Positions 33,661-44,263 of a DNA stretch of 64,000 nt are shown here, one piece after another. Numbering within the stretch: the stretch's first letter is position 1; each line of letters begins with the position of its first letter. Both the position numbers and the translations under genes were made by a program. The stretch covers positions 264,007,024 to 264,071,023 of the forward strand of contig NC_089822.1 in NCBI RefSeq assembly GCF_035046505.1, given 5' to 3'. The notes under the pieces were generated by a model. The model saw nothing but the letters and a program-made list of their open reading frames with translations, was not told where the DNA came from and searched no databases. This stretch comes from Tiliqua scincoides. Taxonomy: Eukaryota > Chordata > Lepidosauria > Squamata > Scincidae.

Positions 33661-33845
33661 CAGGGTTGCCAACTGAGCAGAAATAACATGGTCTGCTCCT
33701 GTGTCTTTAACAGCAACTAGGTTTGCAGAAATCAGCTGGTGAAGTGTTTCATGTCATAGAGATGAGGATTAAGCTCTGCTGATGTTTGCTGGTCAAGTGC
33801 CGGTTAAAGGCGCAGGAGCAAGGACAGCTAGAAAAGCTGGCAACT
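33661..33845. repeat. Unnamed MITE-like repeat (GGGTTGCCAAC ends)
   Basis: Begins AGGGTTGCCAACTGAGCAG and ends AGCTGGCAACTT; the copy at 44264-44436 ends CTTGGCAACCCT, a true inverted repeat. Inside: TCTGCTCCTGTGTCTTTAAC. Confidence 0.5.
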
Positions 33846-34600
33846 TCCCCCCCCCCCCGTTTCCCCCAGGTGCGGTGCGAAAAATAGAAATCAAGCCAGT
33901 GACAGATGGTGGGAATACATAAAGTATTTGAGCTCTTTTCTCAAGAACTATATGGTAAGGGACAGAAAGTTGGTAAGGGACAGAAAAGGCACCTTAGCAG
34001 TTTGTGGGGGCTTTGTAAGCCTCCCATAGCACAACAGGCTAAAGAGTTGAGTACAGCGGGTTGGGAACAGACAACAGGGACCATCCATCACCTTGTGCTC
34101 TGCTTGTGAACACCCGAGAAGCACCTGGTTGCAGCCAGAGGCCTGGGCTAGAAGAATCATTGACTAGAAAAGCAATTCTCATGGTACTCAGTATGCGGCG
34201 GCAATACATTTTTAAGGATGTGTGGGAACAGAATTAGGTTCTTGTGAAGCAACACTGCTGGAGTGTTTATAAATTAAACAACAAAATGGTCCCAGACTCT
34301 GTGCTGTGTTTTTGAACAGTGTTGACTGTGTCTTGTGTCTCTTCCGTGGGCCTCCAGAAACTTCTTGCATCCAAAGAAGGGTACCCCCCTGGCCTGCAGT
34401 TGTGTTGTAATCTATAGCAGTGATGGGCAGAGTCACACCTAGAGTATCTATTTGCCTTGGGGGGTTTTCTTACTAGGACCCTGAGGTTCCACCAGACCAC
34501 TCCAGGAGCAAAATTATGAGTTATGGGAGTGAGCGGACATACGCTCAGAATTAGGACCTGCCCAAGACCTTTCACAACCTGAGGCACTGTGCCAAATGTT
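33846..34600. other. Unassigned noncoding stretch
   Basis: A short tandem duplication GGTAAGGGACAGAAA at about 33954-33987. No gene. Confidence 0.35.
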
Positions 34601-34604
34601 ACCT

Positions 34605-34920
34605 GGTAATGCACCAGCTTCTGCCCCTTCCACTCATTGGACTGGAAAAGGAAGAGGAGGGTGAAGTGGAAGAGGAAGTGTGGAGGAGAAGAGAATGGTG
34701 GGCTAGAGCACCAGAGCCACTCTTCCCCCCCCCCCCCACTAAACTCTCCTCCACACTTCTTCTGCTCTGTCCCTCCGTTTACAGTTCAAGGAGTGGTTGA
34801 AGGAGAGGAGCAGTGGGGGGACGACGATGACACATGGGTGGATGGAGGTGGGCACCCCTTGCCAATTAGTACTTGAGGTGATAGCCTCAATTGGCCTCCT
34901 GGATGGGCCAGCCCTGTTTA
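34605..34920. repeat. Unnamed interspersed repeat (GGAAGTGTGGAGGAGA type), long copy
   Basis: Runs from ATGCACCAGCTTCTGCCCCT through GAAGTGTGGAGGAGAAGAGA and its inverted counterpart near 34745, to GATGGGCCAGCCCTG, a hAT-like end. Confidence 0.5.
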
Positions 34921-35224
34921 GGATTAGGGCACAGACTAATTAGCCCGATAATTTATTTTCAATACAAGCACTTGAGCCCATAGATTTCTGCCGTTGCCTT
35001 CTACCTGCCCTGTGGACACTGCCAGCCCATCCATGCATCCACCCTGAGGTGGCAGATTTGGGGCTGCCTCTTACCCCGTGTCTGCTGCTTCCATTGCCTC
35101 CCTCCAACCTTCGGCTAATGCAAACTGCAGTGCAATTTTTCACGCATAAACAGGTGGTAATTCATTCCCCTGCTGGTGGGGGGGCGCGCGTAGGAAGCAA
35201 TTGACACTTCCTGTTCATCTACAC

Positions 35225-35555
35225 CAGGGGTGTCAAATTCGTTCCATACAGAGGGCCAAAGTTAGCATTCAGGATGCCTGCTGAGGGCCGGAAGTGACAT
35301 CATTAACCAGAACTGGACATCATTAAGCAGCTGATGGCCAGAAATCAGCACTTTGTTCTCATTAACTGCAAATGACAGAAGAGAAAATATGCATATCTTG
35401 ATTATATTTCAAGATATGGGAGAGCCAAATTTTCATGTGGGCTGCTGTTTCAGCAGTAATACCTCAGCACTGCTCAGCAGCTGAGAGCCTGAGGGCCAGA
35501 TAAAAAGCTTCCGGGGGCCGCATCCGGCCCCCGGGCCTTATGTTTGACACCCCTG
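35225..35555. mobile_element. hAT-type nonautonomous element, perfect target duplication
   Basis: 331 bp; begins CAGGGGTGTCAAATTCGTTC, ends TATGTTTGACACCCCTG. ATCTACAC at 35217-35224 and 35556-35563 is a perfect 8-bp duplication. No transposase. Confidence 0.88.
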
Positions 35556-35563
35556 ATCTACAC

Positions 35564-35966
35564 CATCTAGCCCAGTATTGCCTCCTGCCTGGCAGCCCCC
35601 CTCTGGGGGTCTCCCTCCTTTCCCAGCCTTGCAATCCTGAGCCTGGGCCTCTCCGCAGCAAACCAGAGCCCACCGCTGAGATACTGTCCTTCTACAGCTC
35701 AGCAGATCTGCCTGCAAGCCACTCTCAACAAAGGGCTGACAGGGCAATATAATGGCATATTCTCAACAAGAGATATTATTGAGCAATAGCCCTTCTGAAC
35801 AAGCCTGTAAGGTTGATCAGTATTGTGGTGGTAGGGAGCCGAGGCTTAGAGGGGGCAGCTTGCCTGTTCCGCCCCCCCCCCCCCCCAGTAAGTTACACCA
35901 GAGATGAAATTTGGAAACTGGACTTCCTGATTAATAACTCCTAGCCATTACATGAAGCTCTCGGTT
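35564..35966. other. Unassigned noncoding stretch
   Basis: C-rich tract at 35871-35886; nothing else recognised. Confidence 0.35.
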
Positions 35967-36049
35967 TTAACCCATTTCTGCCCAGCCCACAGGTGTAACA
36001 CATTTGATCCCAGTTGCGTATATGCAACGTTGGGCAGAGATTTCATTAC
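35967..36049. mobile_element. TTAA-flanked MITE, copy 4
   Basis: 75 bp core, TTAA at the left (35967-35970) and TTAC at the right, ends CCCATTTCTGCCCA and GGGCAGAGATTTCA. Confidence 0.65.
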
Positions 36050-36784
36050 AGTTGTCACTACTGCTAAACGGTGATGTGCTTTCTTTTATTGTGACCTCCG
36101 ATTGGTTTTTATTTTCTTTTTATCATGCTGTGTACATCACCTTGAGTGTTTGGCTTCTGAATGGAAGGACAATTCATGAATGCTTTTTAAATACATCGTT
36201 TTTGAAACTCTTTAAAGCCAGTGACAGTGTTTGGTGCTTCCTCCCAAATAACCACAAATGAGATACTTTTTTCTTTTTAAAAAACAAAAAACAAAACACT
36301 GTTTATTTTTAAGTATAAAATATAACATACAAGTATGTTCCCCTGGACAGACTCAAAACAACTTTCTAACTTTTTTATCTTTAAAAGAAACCCCTCCCTA
36401 CTCTCCAAAAAGCAAAATATACCAGAACAGCAGAGAGATCCCAGATCAAAGCACCTATTTTAACGTCAACATTGAATTACACTCCTAGATTGCCCCCCAC
36501 CCCACAAACAGAGGCACTAAAGGCTGCTTCACATATTATATTCTTCAGTGTACTCCCAAAGCTATTTGTCTTCATTAAACACCTAACAAGATAATGTGTG
36601 AACGCAACAAACAGGTGTTTGGAGAAAGGTGATCATACCGATAAATGTATCAGAGAGCCGAGATGCTAGTTTTCCATTTGTAGAGATGTCTGTTGGTAGA
36701 GAAGAGCATTTTGATATGAGTGCCTCCCACCACTCCCTGCAGTGTAGGCACAGGTTTACCACATAGGCCTTAGACTATAGCTAT
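36050..36784. other. Unassigned noncoding stretch
   Basis: AT-rich, no gene or known repeat. Confidence 0.35.
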
Positions 36785-36985
36785 ACCATGGTTGAACAGT
36801 CTTCCATACAAACAAATGCACATCCACATGCAGAAAACTAGCACATCAAGGAGAAGGCTTCTTTCTCCCAGGCATCTAGTTTTCTATACACAGGGCATGG
36901 AAGAGCCTCCATATCTCCATATTTGGGGGGGGGGTCATGGGTACCCCTCACCTGCACTCTAGAGTTGTACAGTCAGTTGTACAGG
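36785..36985. repeat. Unnamed dispersed repeat (AAAACTAGCA type)
   Basis: CAGAAAACTAGCACATCAAG, a G-rich run, and CACCTGCACTCTAGAGTTGT: same order as at 28165. Confidence 0.45.
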
Positions 36986-37069
36986 TTTCCCACCTCAGTG
37001 AGAACTAGGCAAGTTCTGTCTGAGCTGTTGGCCACAGCAGGGAAGAAGAAAAGCAGCATTCCAAATGCT

Positions 37070-37335
37070 CCACCCCCTTCACTGGTGATGTGCCAGTCTC
37101 TGCTCCTCCCACCCTCTGGCTTGAAAAGGAAGAGGGCAAGTGGAGTGGAAGAGGAAGCAATGACAAGAATGGTGGGCTACAGTACTTCCAAAACTTCTAC
37201 TTCCACTCTGCCCCCTCTTCCTTTTCCAATCCAGGGAGTGGGATGAACAGGAGTAGTAGAGGTGAGTGATTGACAGGAATGGGTGTTCCCCTATGCCTGA
37301 GGCAACCACCTCAGTTGGCCTCATGGACGGGCCGG
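37070..37335. repeat. Unnamed interspersed repeat ending GGGCCGGCCTTG
   Basis: Contains AGTGGAAGAGGAAG and inverted TTCCTTTTCCAATCCAGG; right end GCCTCATGGACGGGCCGGCC resembles a hAT terminus. Confidence 0.5.
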
Positions 37336-37507
37336 CCTTGTCCCACAGTGTGAACGCTGCTTTCCTGGAGAAATGTTTGAGATGGCCTTCTTGCCTGAGA
37401 CACTTCTTGCACTGAGAGCATCAGTCTTGCTTCTCCACTGCCTGAATACTCAGCAGGTTAGTACAGAATGAGTGATAATAAGCCCAGCCTTTGCCATGTC
37501 CTCTTCA

Positions 37508-37513
37508 TTTATT
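37508..37513 (-). promoter_or_regulatory. Candidate polyadenylation signal of gene D
   Basis: AATAAA on the minus strand, 27 nt past the stop codon. Confidence 0.5.
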
Positions 37514-37539
37514 TGATTTGCAGAAGGTTTGAATGAGAA

Positions 37540-38228
37540 CTAAACCTTTTCCCATAGCATGTTAAGCATATGTGGTTCCTCTCCCTTGTGGGACCTTTTG
37601 TGCGCATAGAAGCTCGACCGATCCCGGAAGCATCTCTCGCACACGGAGCACTTGTACGGCTTCTCCCCCGTGTGCACACGCTCGTGCACAAGCAGGCGCT
37701 CCCGGGCACTGAACCTCTGCCCACAGTGCATGCACTTATAAGGCTTCTCCCCAGTGTGTGTTCTCTGATGCGCAACGAGGACATCCCTCCTACTGAAGCC
37801 TCTCCCGCAGTCCGAGCACTTGTAGGGCTTCTCGCCGGTGTGGATTCTCTCGTGCTTAATGACGTATGACTTACTGCTGAAGCTTTTCCCACAGTAGGAA
37901 CAGGCATAGGGTCTCTCGCCAGTGTGCGTTCTTTGGTGTTCGATCACCTGCGACCTCCACACAAACCCTTTCCCGCAGTCGGGGCAGGTTTTTAATCTCT
38001 CGTCTTGGAGGATTCTCGGCGGAACCGGCTCTTCCTCAAGTTCTTCATATTTGCCCTGACTGTTAATGAATTTTTCCTTTTCTGGGTGGTTTCTTGGCTG
38101 GATCTCAGAGGCTCCCCCCTGATCGAGACAATCAAAAATGGTCTTTTTGGCCTTCCCCTGCAACATCCTTTGCTGTTCCGGTCTCCCTGGGTTTGACGGT
38201 TCCTTTTGCTTCTCTCCCATCCAATCAC
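37540..38228 (-). CDS. Gene D: zinc-finger exon
   Basis: Terminal exon on the minus strand. Acceptor GATTCTCTCCTTATTTCAAC then AG ends at 38229, phase 1. The leader includes K-F-I-N-S-Q-G-K-Y-E-E-L-E-E. Five complete C2H2 fingers; contact residues at -1, 3, 6: WQE, SYK, RVA, ARV, DSA. The fifth has E-R-C-F in place of G-K-S-F. After it the frame ends L-W-E-K-V-stop, but the neighbouring frame continues with C-L-T-C-Y-G-K-R-F-S-S-H-S-N-L-L, so a sixth finger has been lost by a frameshift in this host gene. Finger 1 (G-F-V-W-R-S-Q) and finger 2 closely match those of gene E, so D and E are the closest pair. Confidence 0.92.
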
Positions 38229-38357
38229 CTGTTGAAATAAGGAGAGAATCCTACACATGAGTCATTCCTGCACAGAGGGGGAGAGGGAATCTGCTTTGCA
38301 AATGTTTCCAATCTCTCCAATATTTCTGGTTTTTTTTAAAAAAGTGTTAGCCCACTG

Positions 38358-38468
38358 TTGGAAGCTAAGCAGGGTCAGGCCTGGTTAGTACTTGGATGGG
38401 AGACCGCCTGGGAATACCAGGTGCTGTAGGCTTATACCATAGTCTTTCGAGACTGAAGGTTGCCAACC
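38358..38468 (+). mobile_element. 5S rRNA-derived SINE, 5'-truncated
   Basis: 38358-38432 matches the last 75 nt of 5S rRNA (GGAAGCTAAGCAGGGTCAGG, TGGTTAGTACTTGGATGGGA, GAATACCAGGTGCTGTAGGC). It is joined to the LINE tail ATACCATAGTCTTTCGAGAC at 38433. The 5S 5' half is missing, so this is not a gene. It lies in gene D intron 2, upstream of the finger exon. Confidence 0.88.
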
Positions 38469-38469
38469 A

Positions 38470-39036
38470 ACCAAACCCCACTGTATGGCACAGTCAGGAT
38501 TTTCAAGGTCAATAGACAAAAAAAGTGCCCTTTGCTAATTGGGAGCAGGTTAAAAAAATAATAGTTTAATACACTATTTAAGAAAATTGATTACATATTT
38601 AAGTACTTAAGAAAGCTGGTATATGGTAGAAGAGGTCTTCCCCCCTTCTCTCACACAAGGAACAGGAATGCCTCTCCTGAGATTATCACTACTATGAAAC
38701 ATGCACGTATCGTCAAAACCCAGAGAAAGTGTGCCTCGCACTCAAAAACTGTTATTAATTACATTTAATAGATTGGCAAAAATTTATGCAACTAATCAAC
38801 TTCTGCACTGGGAAAATCTCTGGCTGTTGGATTTGCATGCTTTTTTCAAGAGCCAGCTTAAGCTGCTGGCCATCATTCCATCTTGTGACAGAGAGTTCCA
38901 CAGGCTAAACTGCACACTGTGTTAAGGAGTTTTTCCTCTAGCCTGCCCCAAATATACTATCAATTTTATTGACTGAGCCAAGTCTGCATTGGGAAAATTC
39001 AGAGCATCTAGTAGTTCAAGTCTAAGGAATTCTTAC
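38470..39036 (-). other. Gene D intron 2 remainder
   Basis: Mostly unassigned. About 38860-38935 (TTCCATCTTGTGACAGAGAG then TTCCACAGGCTAAA) resembles an old minus-strand CR1 scrap. Confidence 0.35.
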
Positions 39037-39148
39037 CCAGCAAGTTGCCACCCCAGTCGCTCTCCTGTTTTATCGCCAAGGAGGTACCTGTTGGAGCTGT
39101 CTCTGGCTCAGGAAAATTAACCACCACCTTCTTGTATGGCTCCAACAC
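39037..39148 (-). CDS. Gene D: linker exon
   Basis: 112 nt on the minus strand; acceptor CTTATACTTTTCCAG ends at 39149, donor GTAAGA follows 39037. Phase 0 in, phase 1 out. Encodes V-L-E-P-Y-K-K-V-V-V-N-F-P-E-P-E-T-A, then A-I-K-Q-E-S and ends L-L-G. Same length as the gene C exon; first half almost the same as gene E. Confidence 0.9.
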
Positions 39149-39214
39149 CTGGAAAAGTATAAGGACCCCATTCAGGCAAAAAAGATATGAATGTTACTGG
39201 GCAGAGCCATATTC

Positions 39215-39480
39215 TGCCTGCTTCCTTTCATGTGTATTGTCTGGCTATGGCTATCCAGGGCTTAAGGATGTCCGGGTTAGACTACTGCACAGCACTACAC
39301 ATGGGACTGCCCTTGAAGACTGCTCAGAAAATTCAGTTGGTTCAGAACATGGCAACTAGATCACCAGCTGTGATGTGCTGGTCTGACATTTCACTTGCAT
39401 GAGAAGAACTTCATTCGCTCCCAGTATGTTTCTAGGCAAAGTGGTGGTCTTGAACTTTAAAGCCCTCTAAGAGTTGTGCC
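39215..39480 (+). mobile_element. LINE fragment of the L2/CR1 group
   Basis: Encodes the motif series V-R-L-x-Y-C-x-A-L-H-M-G-L-P-L-K-T-A-Q-K and Q-L-V-Q-N-M-A-T-R, typical of the region after the reverse transcriptase in L2/CR1-group LINEs. Short and dead; it lies in a gene D intron. Confidence 0.55.
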
Positions 39481-39964
39481 TGGGATAGCCTTGTCCCATA
39501 CAAACTTGCCTGAAATCCAAAATTTGCCTTGAAGGTCCCTCTCCAGGCCTCTTTGTACCTTTCTCTGCCTGCTCTTCAGAGCTCTTCTGAATTTTTAGAT
39601 GGCCTCTTATTGCTGCTGTGTGGGGTCTTCAAAAAGTTTTAGGATCAATTTCTAACTTTTTTACTGTAAAATATTGGATATTTTGGCAACCTTGGGCAGG
39701 CTTGAGGAGAAAAGATGGGGGCGGGGGGGTACAAAATACCCAGGGCTTCCAGGGGGAGCCAGTTCATGACAAAACAAACTATACAGATCAAAATGTATTA
39801 CAAAATAAAATAAATTTGGGTACTTCAATCTGATTTGTAGGAAAATTTATGAAGGGGGGGCAATCAAACATCTTGCCCCAGCCCCAATGCCAAATCTCAG
39901 AAGCTCTGGCCGTGGAATCTTTCAGGGAGAAAGGCAGGATAGATAGGACAGCACATTCTCACAC

Positions 39965-40275
39965 TCTGCTTATAAGAACATAAGAACAGCTCCACTGGAT
40001 CAGGCCATAGGCCCATCTAGTCCAGCTTCCTGTATCTCACAGTGACCCACCAAATGCCTCAGGGAGCACACAAGACAAGAGACCTGCATCCTGGTGCCCT
40101 CCCTTCCATCTGGCATTCTGAGATAGCCTCCTTCTAAAAACAGGAGGTTGCACATACACATCATGTCTTGTAACCCATGATGGACTTTCCTCCAGAAATT
40201 TGTCCAGTCCCCTTTTAAAGGCACCTTGACCAGATGCCATCACCACATCCTGTGGCTAGGAGTTCCACAGACTGA
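39965..40275 (-). mobile_element. CR1 LINE 3' end
   Basis: From TATAAGAACATAAGAACAGC inward to CATCCTGTGGCTAGGAGTTC. Directly followed by the unnamed repeat at 40276. Confidence 0.85.
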
Positions 40276-40530
40276 TTCCATGCTGCTCTTCCTGCTCCCT
40301 GGATTGGAAAAAGGACAGAGGGACAGGATGAAGACATGTGGAGGAGAGGAGAATGGGGGGGCCAGAGTGACAACACATGCCTTTCTCTTCATCCCACTCT
40401 TCCTTTTTCAATTCAGGGAGAAGGAGCAGAGGATAGTGGATTGGCAGGGAAGGGCATTCCCACCAGTCCAGCTGCCTGAGGTGACTGGTGCAGTTGGCCT
40501 CACGGATGGGTCAGCTCTGGGTGGGCGTCA
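40276..40530. repeat. Unnamed interspersed repeat (GGAGGAGAGG type)
   Basis: Contains ACATGTGGAGGAGAGGAGAA, CTTCCTTTTTCAATTCAGGG, and CTCACGGATGGGTCAGCTCT: the same order as at 37070. Confidence 0.45.
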
Positions 40531-40819
40531 CATGACGCCACCTTCTACTCCAGCATTTGGTGACAGAGTCTCCGTTCTGATGGGCAGTGCCTCTGCAGTG
40601 CCTAAGGCAGGGGTACTTCCAAGTCTTGCTACTTAAAAACCTTCAGTCTGACTGGACACTGAACCTGGGACCTGGTGAACACAATGTAAGTGCTCTAATT
40701 GGATGCGCACCTTTAGGAACTAAAGTCAAGGTGCAAAGTTCAGATCTTGCCTTGAAGCAGCAGATCCAAGCCGATGCCTCGGCCACTGCCGCTCAGCCAC
40801 CCGGAACAAGCAACCTCAC

Positions 40820-41389
40820 CTGCCTCTCACCCCCTCGCTGCCTCCGCTGGAAATCCTCCGCCAGGGCCACCGCCTGGCTGCAGGTCCCTGGACTGAAATC
40901 TGTGACCCAGCTCTGCATTTCTGGAGGCAGGATGGCCAGGAACTGCTCCAGGATCACCAGCTCCAGGATCTGCTCCTTGGTGTTGCTTTCAGGCTTCAGC
41001 CACTGGTGGCAAAGCCCCTGCAGGCTTCGACAAGCTTCGCGAGGACCCTCGGTGTCTTGGTAGCACACCTGCCTGAAGCGCTGCCGTGGGACATCTGTGC
41101 TGGGGGTCTCCGCATCCAGGAGCTCTTTCTTGACTCTTGCCAACTTGCCATTGACCGTGGCTTGCAATTCTAAGCAGTGGCCTGGAGGTCCTTGGGTCAT
41201 TCTCACTTCTTTAGTACTCCTGACCTGGATGATGTGAAGGCCTCGCTCGACCCCCTTCTCCGGTTCAGGGCCTGCCGTGTCCATCTCCTCCACCTTCACT
41301 CCATTCTCCAGGGCATCCTTCAGTCGGAAAGGCAGCTCTGACGCAGCCTGTGGCTCTGCCGTCATTTCCCCTCTCAGGACAAGATCACC
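40820..41389 (-). CDS. Gene D: SCAN exon of a SCAN C2H2 zinc-finger protein
   Basis: Minus strand. Acceptor CTTCATACACTCCCCAG ends at 41390; the chosen start is ATG 41365, the first in the exon and aligned with the starts of B and C. An ATG farther out at 41413 lies in the intron. 182 residues: V-K-V-E-E (23-27), V-K-K-E (78-81), SCAN at about 93-175 ([32 protein letters not shown]). The W-E-x-Q-L-Q-E-F-L-K block of B and C is absent. Donor GTGAGG after 40820, phase 0. The full model, with 39148-39037 and 38228-37540, is 448 residues. Nuclear regulator; dimerisation through SCAN is a family property. No clear conserved promoter block was found upstream. Confidence 0.92.
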
Positions 41390-41969
41390 CTGGGGAGTGT
41401 ATGAAGTACCCAAGAATTAACTGGATGCCAGGCAAAGGAGGTGTTTGATGGGTAGAATTTAAAACCTGGTGAGCAAGAGAGGCTTCTCCCTAAGGGGAAA
41501 AGGAGGCAGTTACCCCAAAACAAAAGGATGCCTGGAGAACTGGCTAAAATTCTATAACACCATTTCATTGAAAAGGATATTTTGACTTCCTTTCAGTCCA
41601 GGTTTCCAAGGCCAAATTCAGGTGGTAAGTGCATCTGATGAAGGTGGTCCTTGCCTAAGAAAGCTCAGGCCACCATAAATTTCTGAGTTTTAAAAAGGTT
41701 CTACCAGACTCATAGGAGTTTCTAGTATGATTAACTGCGAAGGGGCAGCTATGTTGGTCAGTTACACCAAAGAGAGGCAGATGCAAGTCACATGAGCCAC
41801 AGGCAAACACTATCATCACTCAACATCTTTTTTTTTTTAAATTACTTATAACCTGCATTTCTCTCAAAAACAACTCAAAGCTCACCAAAATAGGAGGATT
41901 GGGGGTTTAAAATGTGTAGCCTTTTCTAAAACAAAAATCTGTCCTGTGGCACCTGATTTACTAACATTT
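41390..41969. other. 5' flank / first intron of gene D
   Basis: Poly-T at 41829-41839 and AT-rich DNA. No exon recognised. Confidence 0.35.
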
Positions 41970-42943
41970 ATGGGTAGATGGGACTCGTCAGCCTAGGAAG
42001 GCAGCTCATCTAAGAGAAGGAAACTCTGACCTCAAACCTCCACTGCCTTGTGGCTACTTCCAGTTCTGGAAAAGGCTTCAGGAGTCAACCTCGAGGCAAA
42101 ATCAGGAGCCGCAGTCCCTGAGGCAGTTCATGGCTGAACACAGTCACGTTCTGGCAACTCCTGCGACGCCGCTGGAACCAACCGTATTGGCTTCTGCCTT
42201 TCCATTGGACCATTCCAGCGACGTGGAGAGGGGGGATTTGCTGCATGGGTAACAGCCTATCCTCCATACCTTCTTTACCCAGGCTTCGCGCACTGGAGAG
42301 GACACTCCAACTTCGCCATACGGCGTCGGCACAACGCGGGAAGCAGCAGTTTACTGGTTATAAGTCTTTGCTCGATTGGCGTAGAGCATGACGCCAGGGG
42401 CTGCTTCCGACAGTGGGAGAGATCATTGCATCTCATTGGGCAGCTACCGCCCGCGTTAAGCTGGGCAGTCCCCAGCCAGTAAGGTGTTGCCTCGCCACGG
42501 TCCGTTAACCTCATGGGGTGCGTGGGGTTTAGGGTGAAAACCGACAAGCGGATCGACAACTCTGCACCATGCAATCTCCAGACCAGATCAGACGGAAAGC
42601 TCTTCAACCTCTCCAGACTGAGAGCAGAATCCAAAGTCCAGCTGAAATGTAGGGATGGACCTCAACAAGTGGGAAACCCTGGCCTCTGAGCGGCCCGCTT
42701 GGAGGCAGGCTGTGCAGCATGGCCTTTCCCAGTTTGAAGAGACACTTTGCCAACAGTCTGAGGCTAAGAGGCAAAGAAGGAAGGCCCATAGCCAGGGAGA
42801 CAGACCAGGGACAGACTGCACTTGCTCCCGGTGTGGAAGGGATTGTCACTCCCGGATTGGCCTTTTCAGCCACACTAGACGCTGTGCCAGAACCACCTTT
42901 CAGAGCGCGATACCATAGTCTTTCGAGACTGAAGGTTGCCAAT
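41970..42943 (+). mobile_element. Internally deleted LINE derivative
   Basis: The first 680 bp are a GC- and CpG-bearing leader (GTAGATGGGACTCGTCAGCC; GCGACGTGGAGAGGGGGGAT) that is followed near 42590 by a short LINE coding scrap (D-G-K-L-F-N-L-S-R-L-R-A), then a jump straight to the last 87 codons and the tail of the 494 family. The reverse transcriptase core is missing. The same leader appears on the minus strand at 43520-43960. Confidence 0.75.
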
Positions 42944-43029
42944 ACAGTGTATACAGGCTTTTATGGACTGGAGTCCACTTACTCAGACGCTTGGTGGGTT
43001 TTCCTCCAGGTCTCTGAGTGTACAAACTT

Positions 43030-43410
43030 AAGAAAACCCCTGCTGGTTCAGGCCAAGGACCCATCTAGTCCAGCTTCCTGTATCTCACGGTGGATCAACC
43101 AAATGCCTGAGGGAGCACACAAGACAACACCATACCTGCAATCCTGTTGCCACTCCCTTGCATTGGCATACTGAGGTGGCCTGCTTCTAAAACCAGGAGG
43201 TATACCCATCTTGGCTTATAACCTGTGATGGACTTTTCTGCCATCAATCTGTCCAATCCCTTTTCAACCAATTTCTGCCCGGTCCACAGGTGTACACATT
43301 TGGTCCCTGTTGCATATATGCAACATGGGCAGAAATGACTTGAAGACATCTAAGCCAGATGCCATCACCACATCCTGTGGCAAGGAGTTCCACAGATTAA
43401 TTACACACCA
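43030..43410 (-). mobile_element. CR1 LINE 3' end with nested TTAA MITE
   Basis: Minus-strand CR1 tail, split at 43264-43343 by a TTAA MITE. Flanks ccctttt and agacatct are contiguous in the CR1 copy at 7993-8010. Confidence 0.85.
43264..43343. mobile_element. TTAA-flanked MITE, copy 5, inside CR1
   Basis: 72 bp core between TCAA and TTGA, mutated forms of TTAA. Ends CCAATTTCTGCCCGG and GGGCAGAAATGAC. Confidence 0.75.
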
Positions 43411-43519
43411 GTGTCCTTAAGGTGCCACAAGACTCTTCAACCAAGTTTTGCTGTCATACGTTAAAAATTACTGGGACTTTTGTTGTAGGTTTTGATATTG
43501 AACAGTGGAATAAAGAAAA

Positions 43520-43965
43520 CTGTTGTTGGCATCCTTCAGTCTCGAAAGACTATGGTGTCACGCTCTGAATGGTGGTTCTGGAACAGAGTGTCCTCTCCAG
43601 AGCGCGAAGCCTGGGTAAAGTAGGTATGGAGGATAGGCTGTTACCCATGCAGCAAATCCCCCCTCTCCACGTCGCTGAAATGGTCCAATGGAAAGGCAGA
43701 AGCCAATGCAGTTGGTTCCAGCGGCATTGCAGGAGTTGCCAGGACGTGACTGTGTTCAGCCATGAACTGCCTCAGGGACTCCGGCTCCGGATTTTGCCTC
43801 GAGGTTGACTCCTGAAGCCTTTTCCATAACTGGATGTAGCCACAAGGCAGTGGAGGTTTGGGATCAGAGTTTTCCTTCTCTCCGATGAGCTGCCTTCCCA
43901 GGCTATCGAGTCCCATCTACCCGGTGGCTGTTTAGTCGCCTCTTAGGACAAGTACAGCCAAACTG
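43520..43965 (-). mobile_element. Short LINE derivative: leader joined to tail
   Basis: Minus strand. The 5' leader of the family at 41970 (about 365 bp) is joined directly to the last 60-70 bp of the LINE (tail at 43520-43585). No coding capacity remains, so the copy is SINE-like. It faces the copy at 41970. Confidence 0.75.
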
Positions 43966-44263
43966 AGGGCCTATTCTTATCCCCAGCCCCCAGGGGTATT
44001 TGGAAAACTAAATTAACACAATTAAAAAACCAAATGGGTTCAATCCTTGGTTAAGTCTCCAGCAAAAAATGGAGGTCAGGCAGCACAGAATGGGGAAGAC
44101 CACTCTCTCTTCCCGAGATCTCGGAGAAGAGCTACCAGCTGGAGCAAACAATATTGGTCTGTAGGGACTTCAGTTTTGCATATTCATCTGGACCCCAAAG
44201 AGGGGAACAATAGGCTAGAAGAGGAGAGCAAGAAAGACATGCAAGAATGAGGTGGTGGCAGGG

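Noticed and set aside
38345-38432. 5S rRNA gene
   Set aside because: The 5' half is missing and the 3' end is fused to a LINE tail; it is a SINE.
41374-41413. Gene D start at the outer ATG (41413)
   Set aside because: It lies upstream of a good 3' splice site at 41390; ATG 41365 aligns with the starts of B and C.
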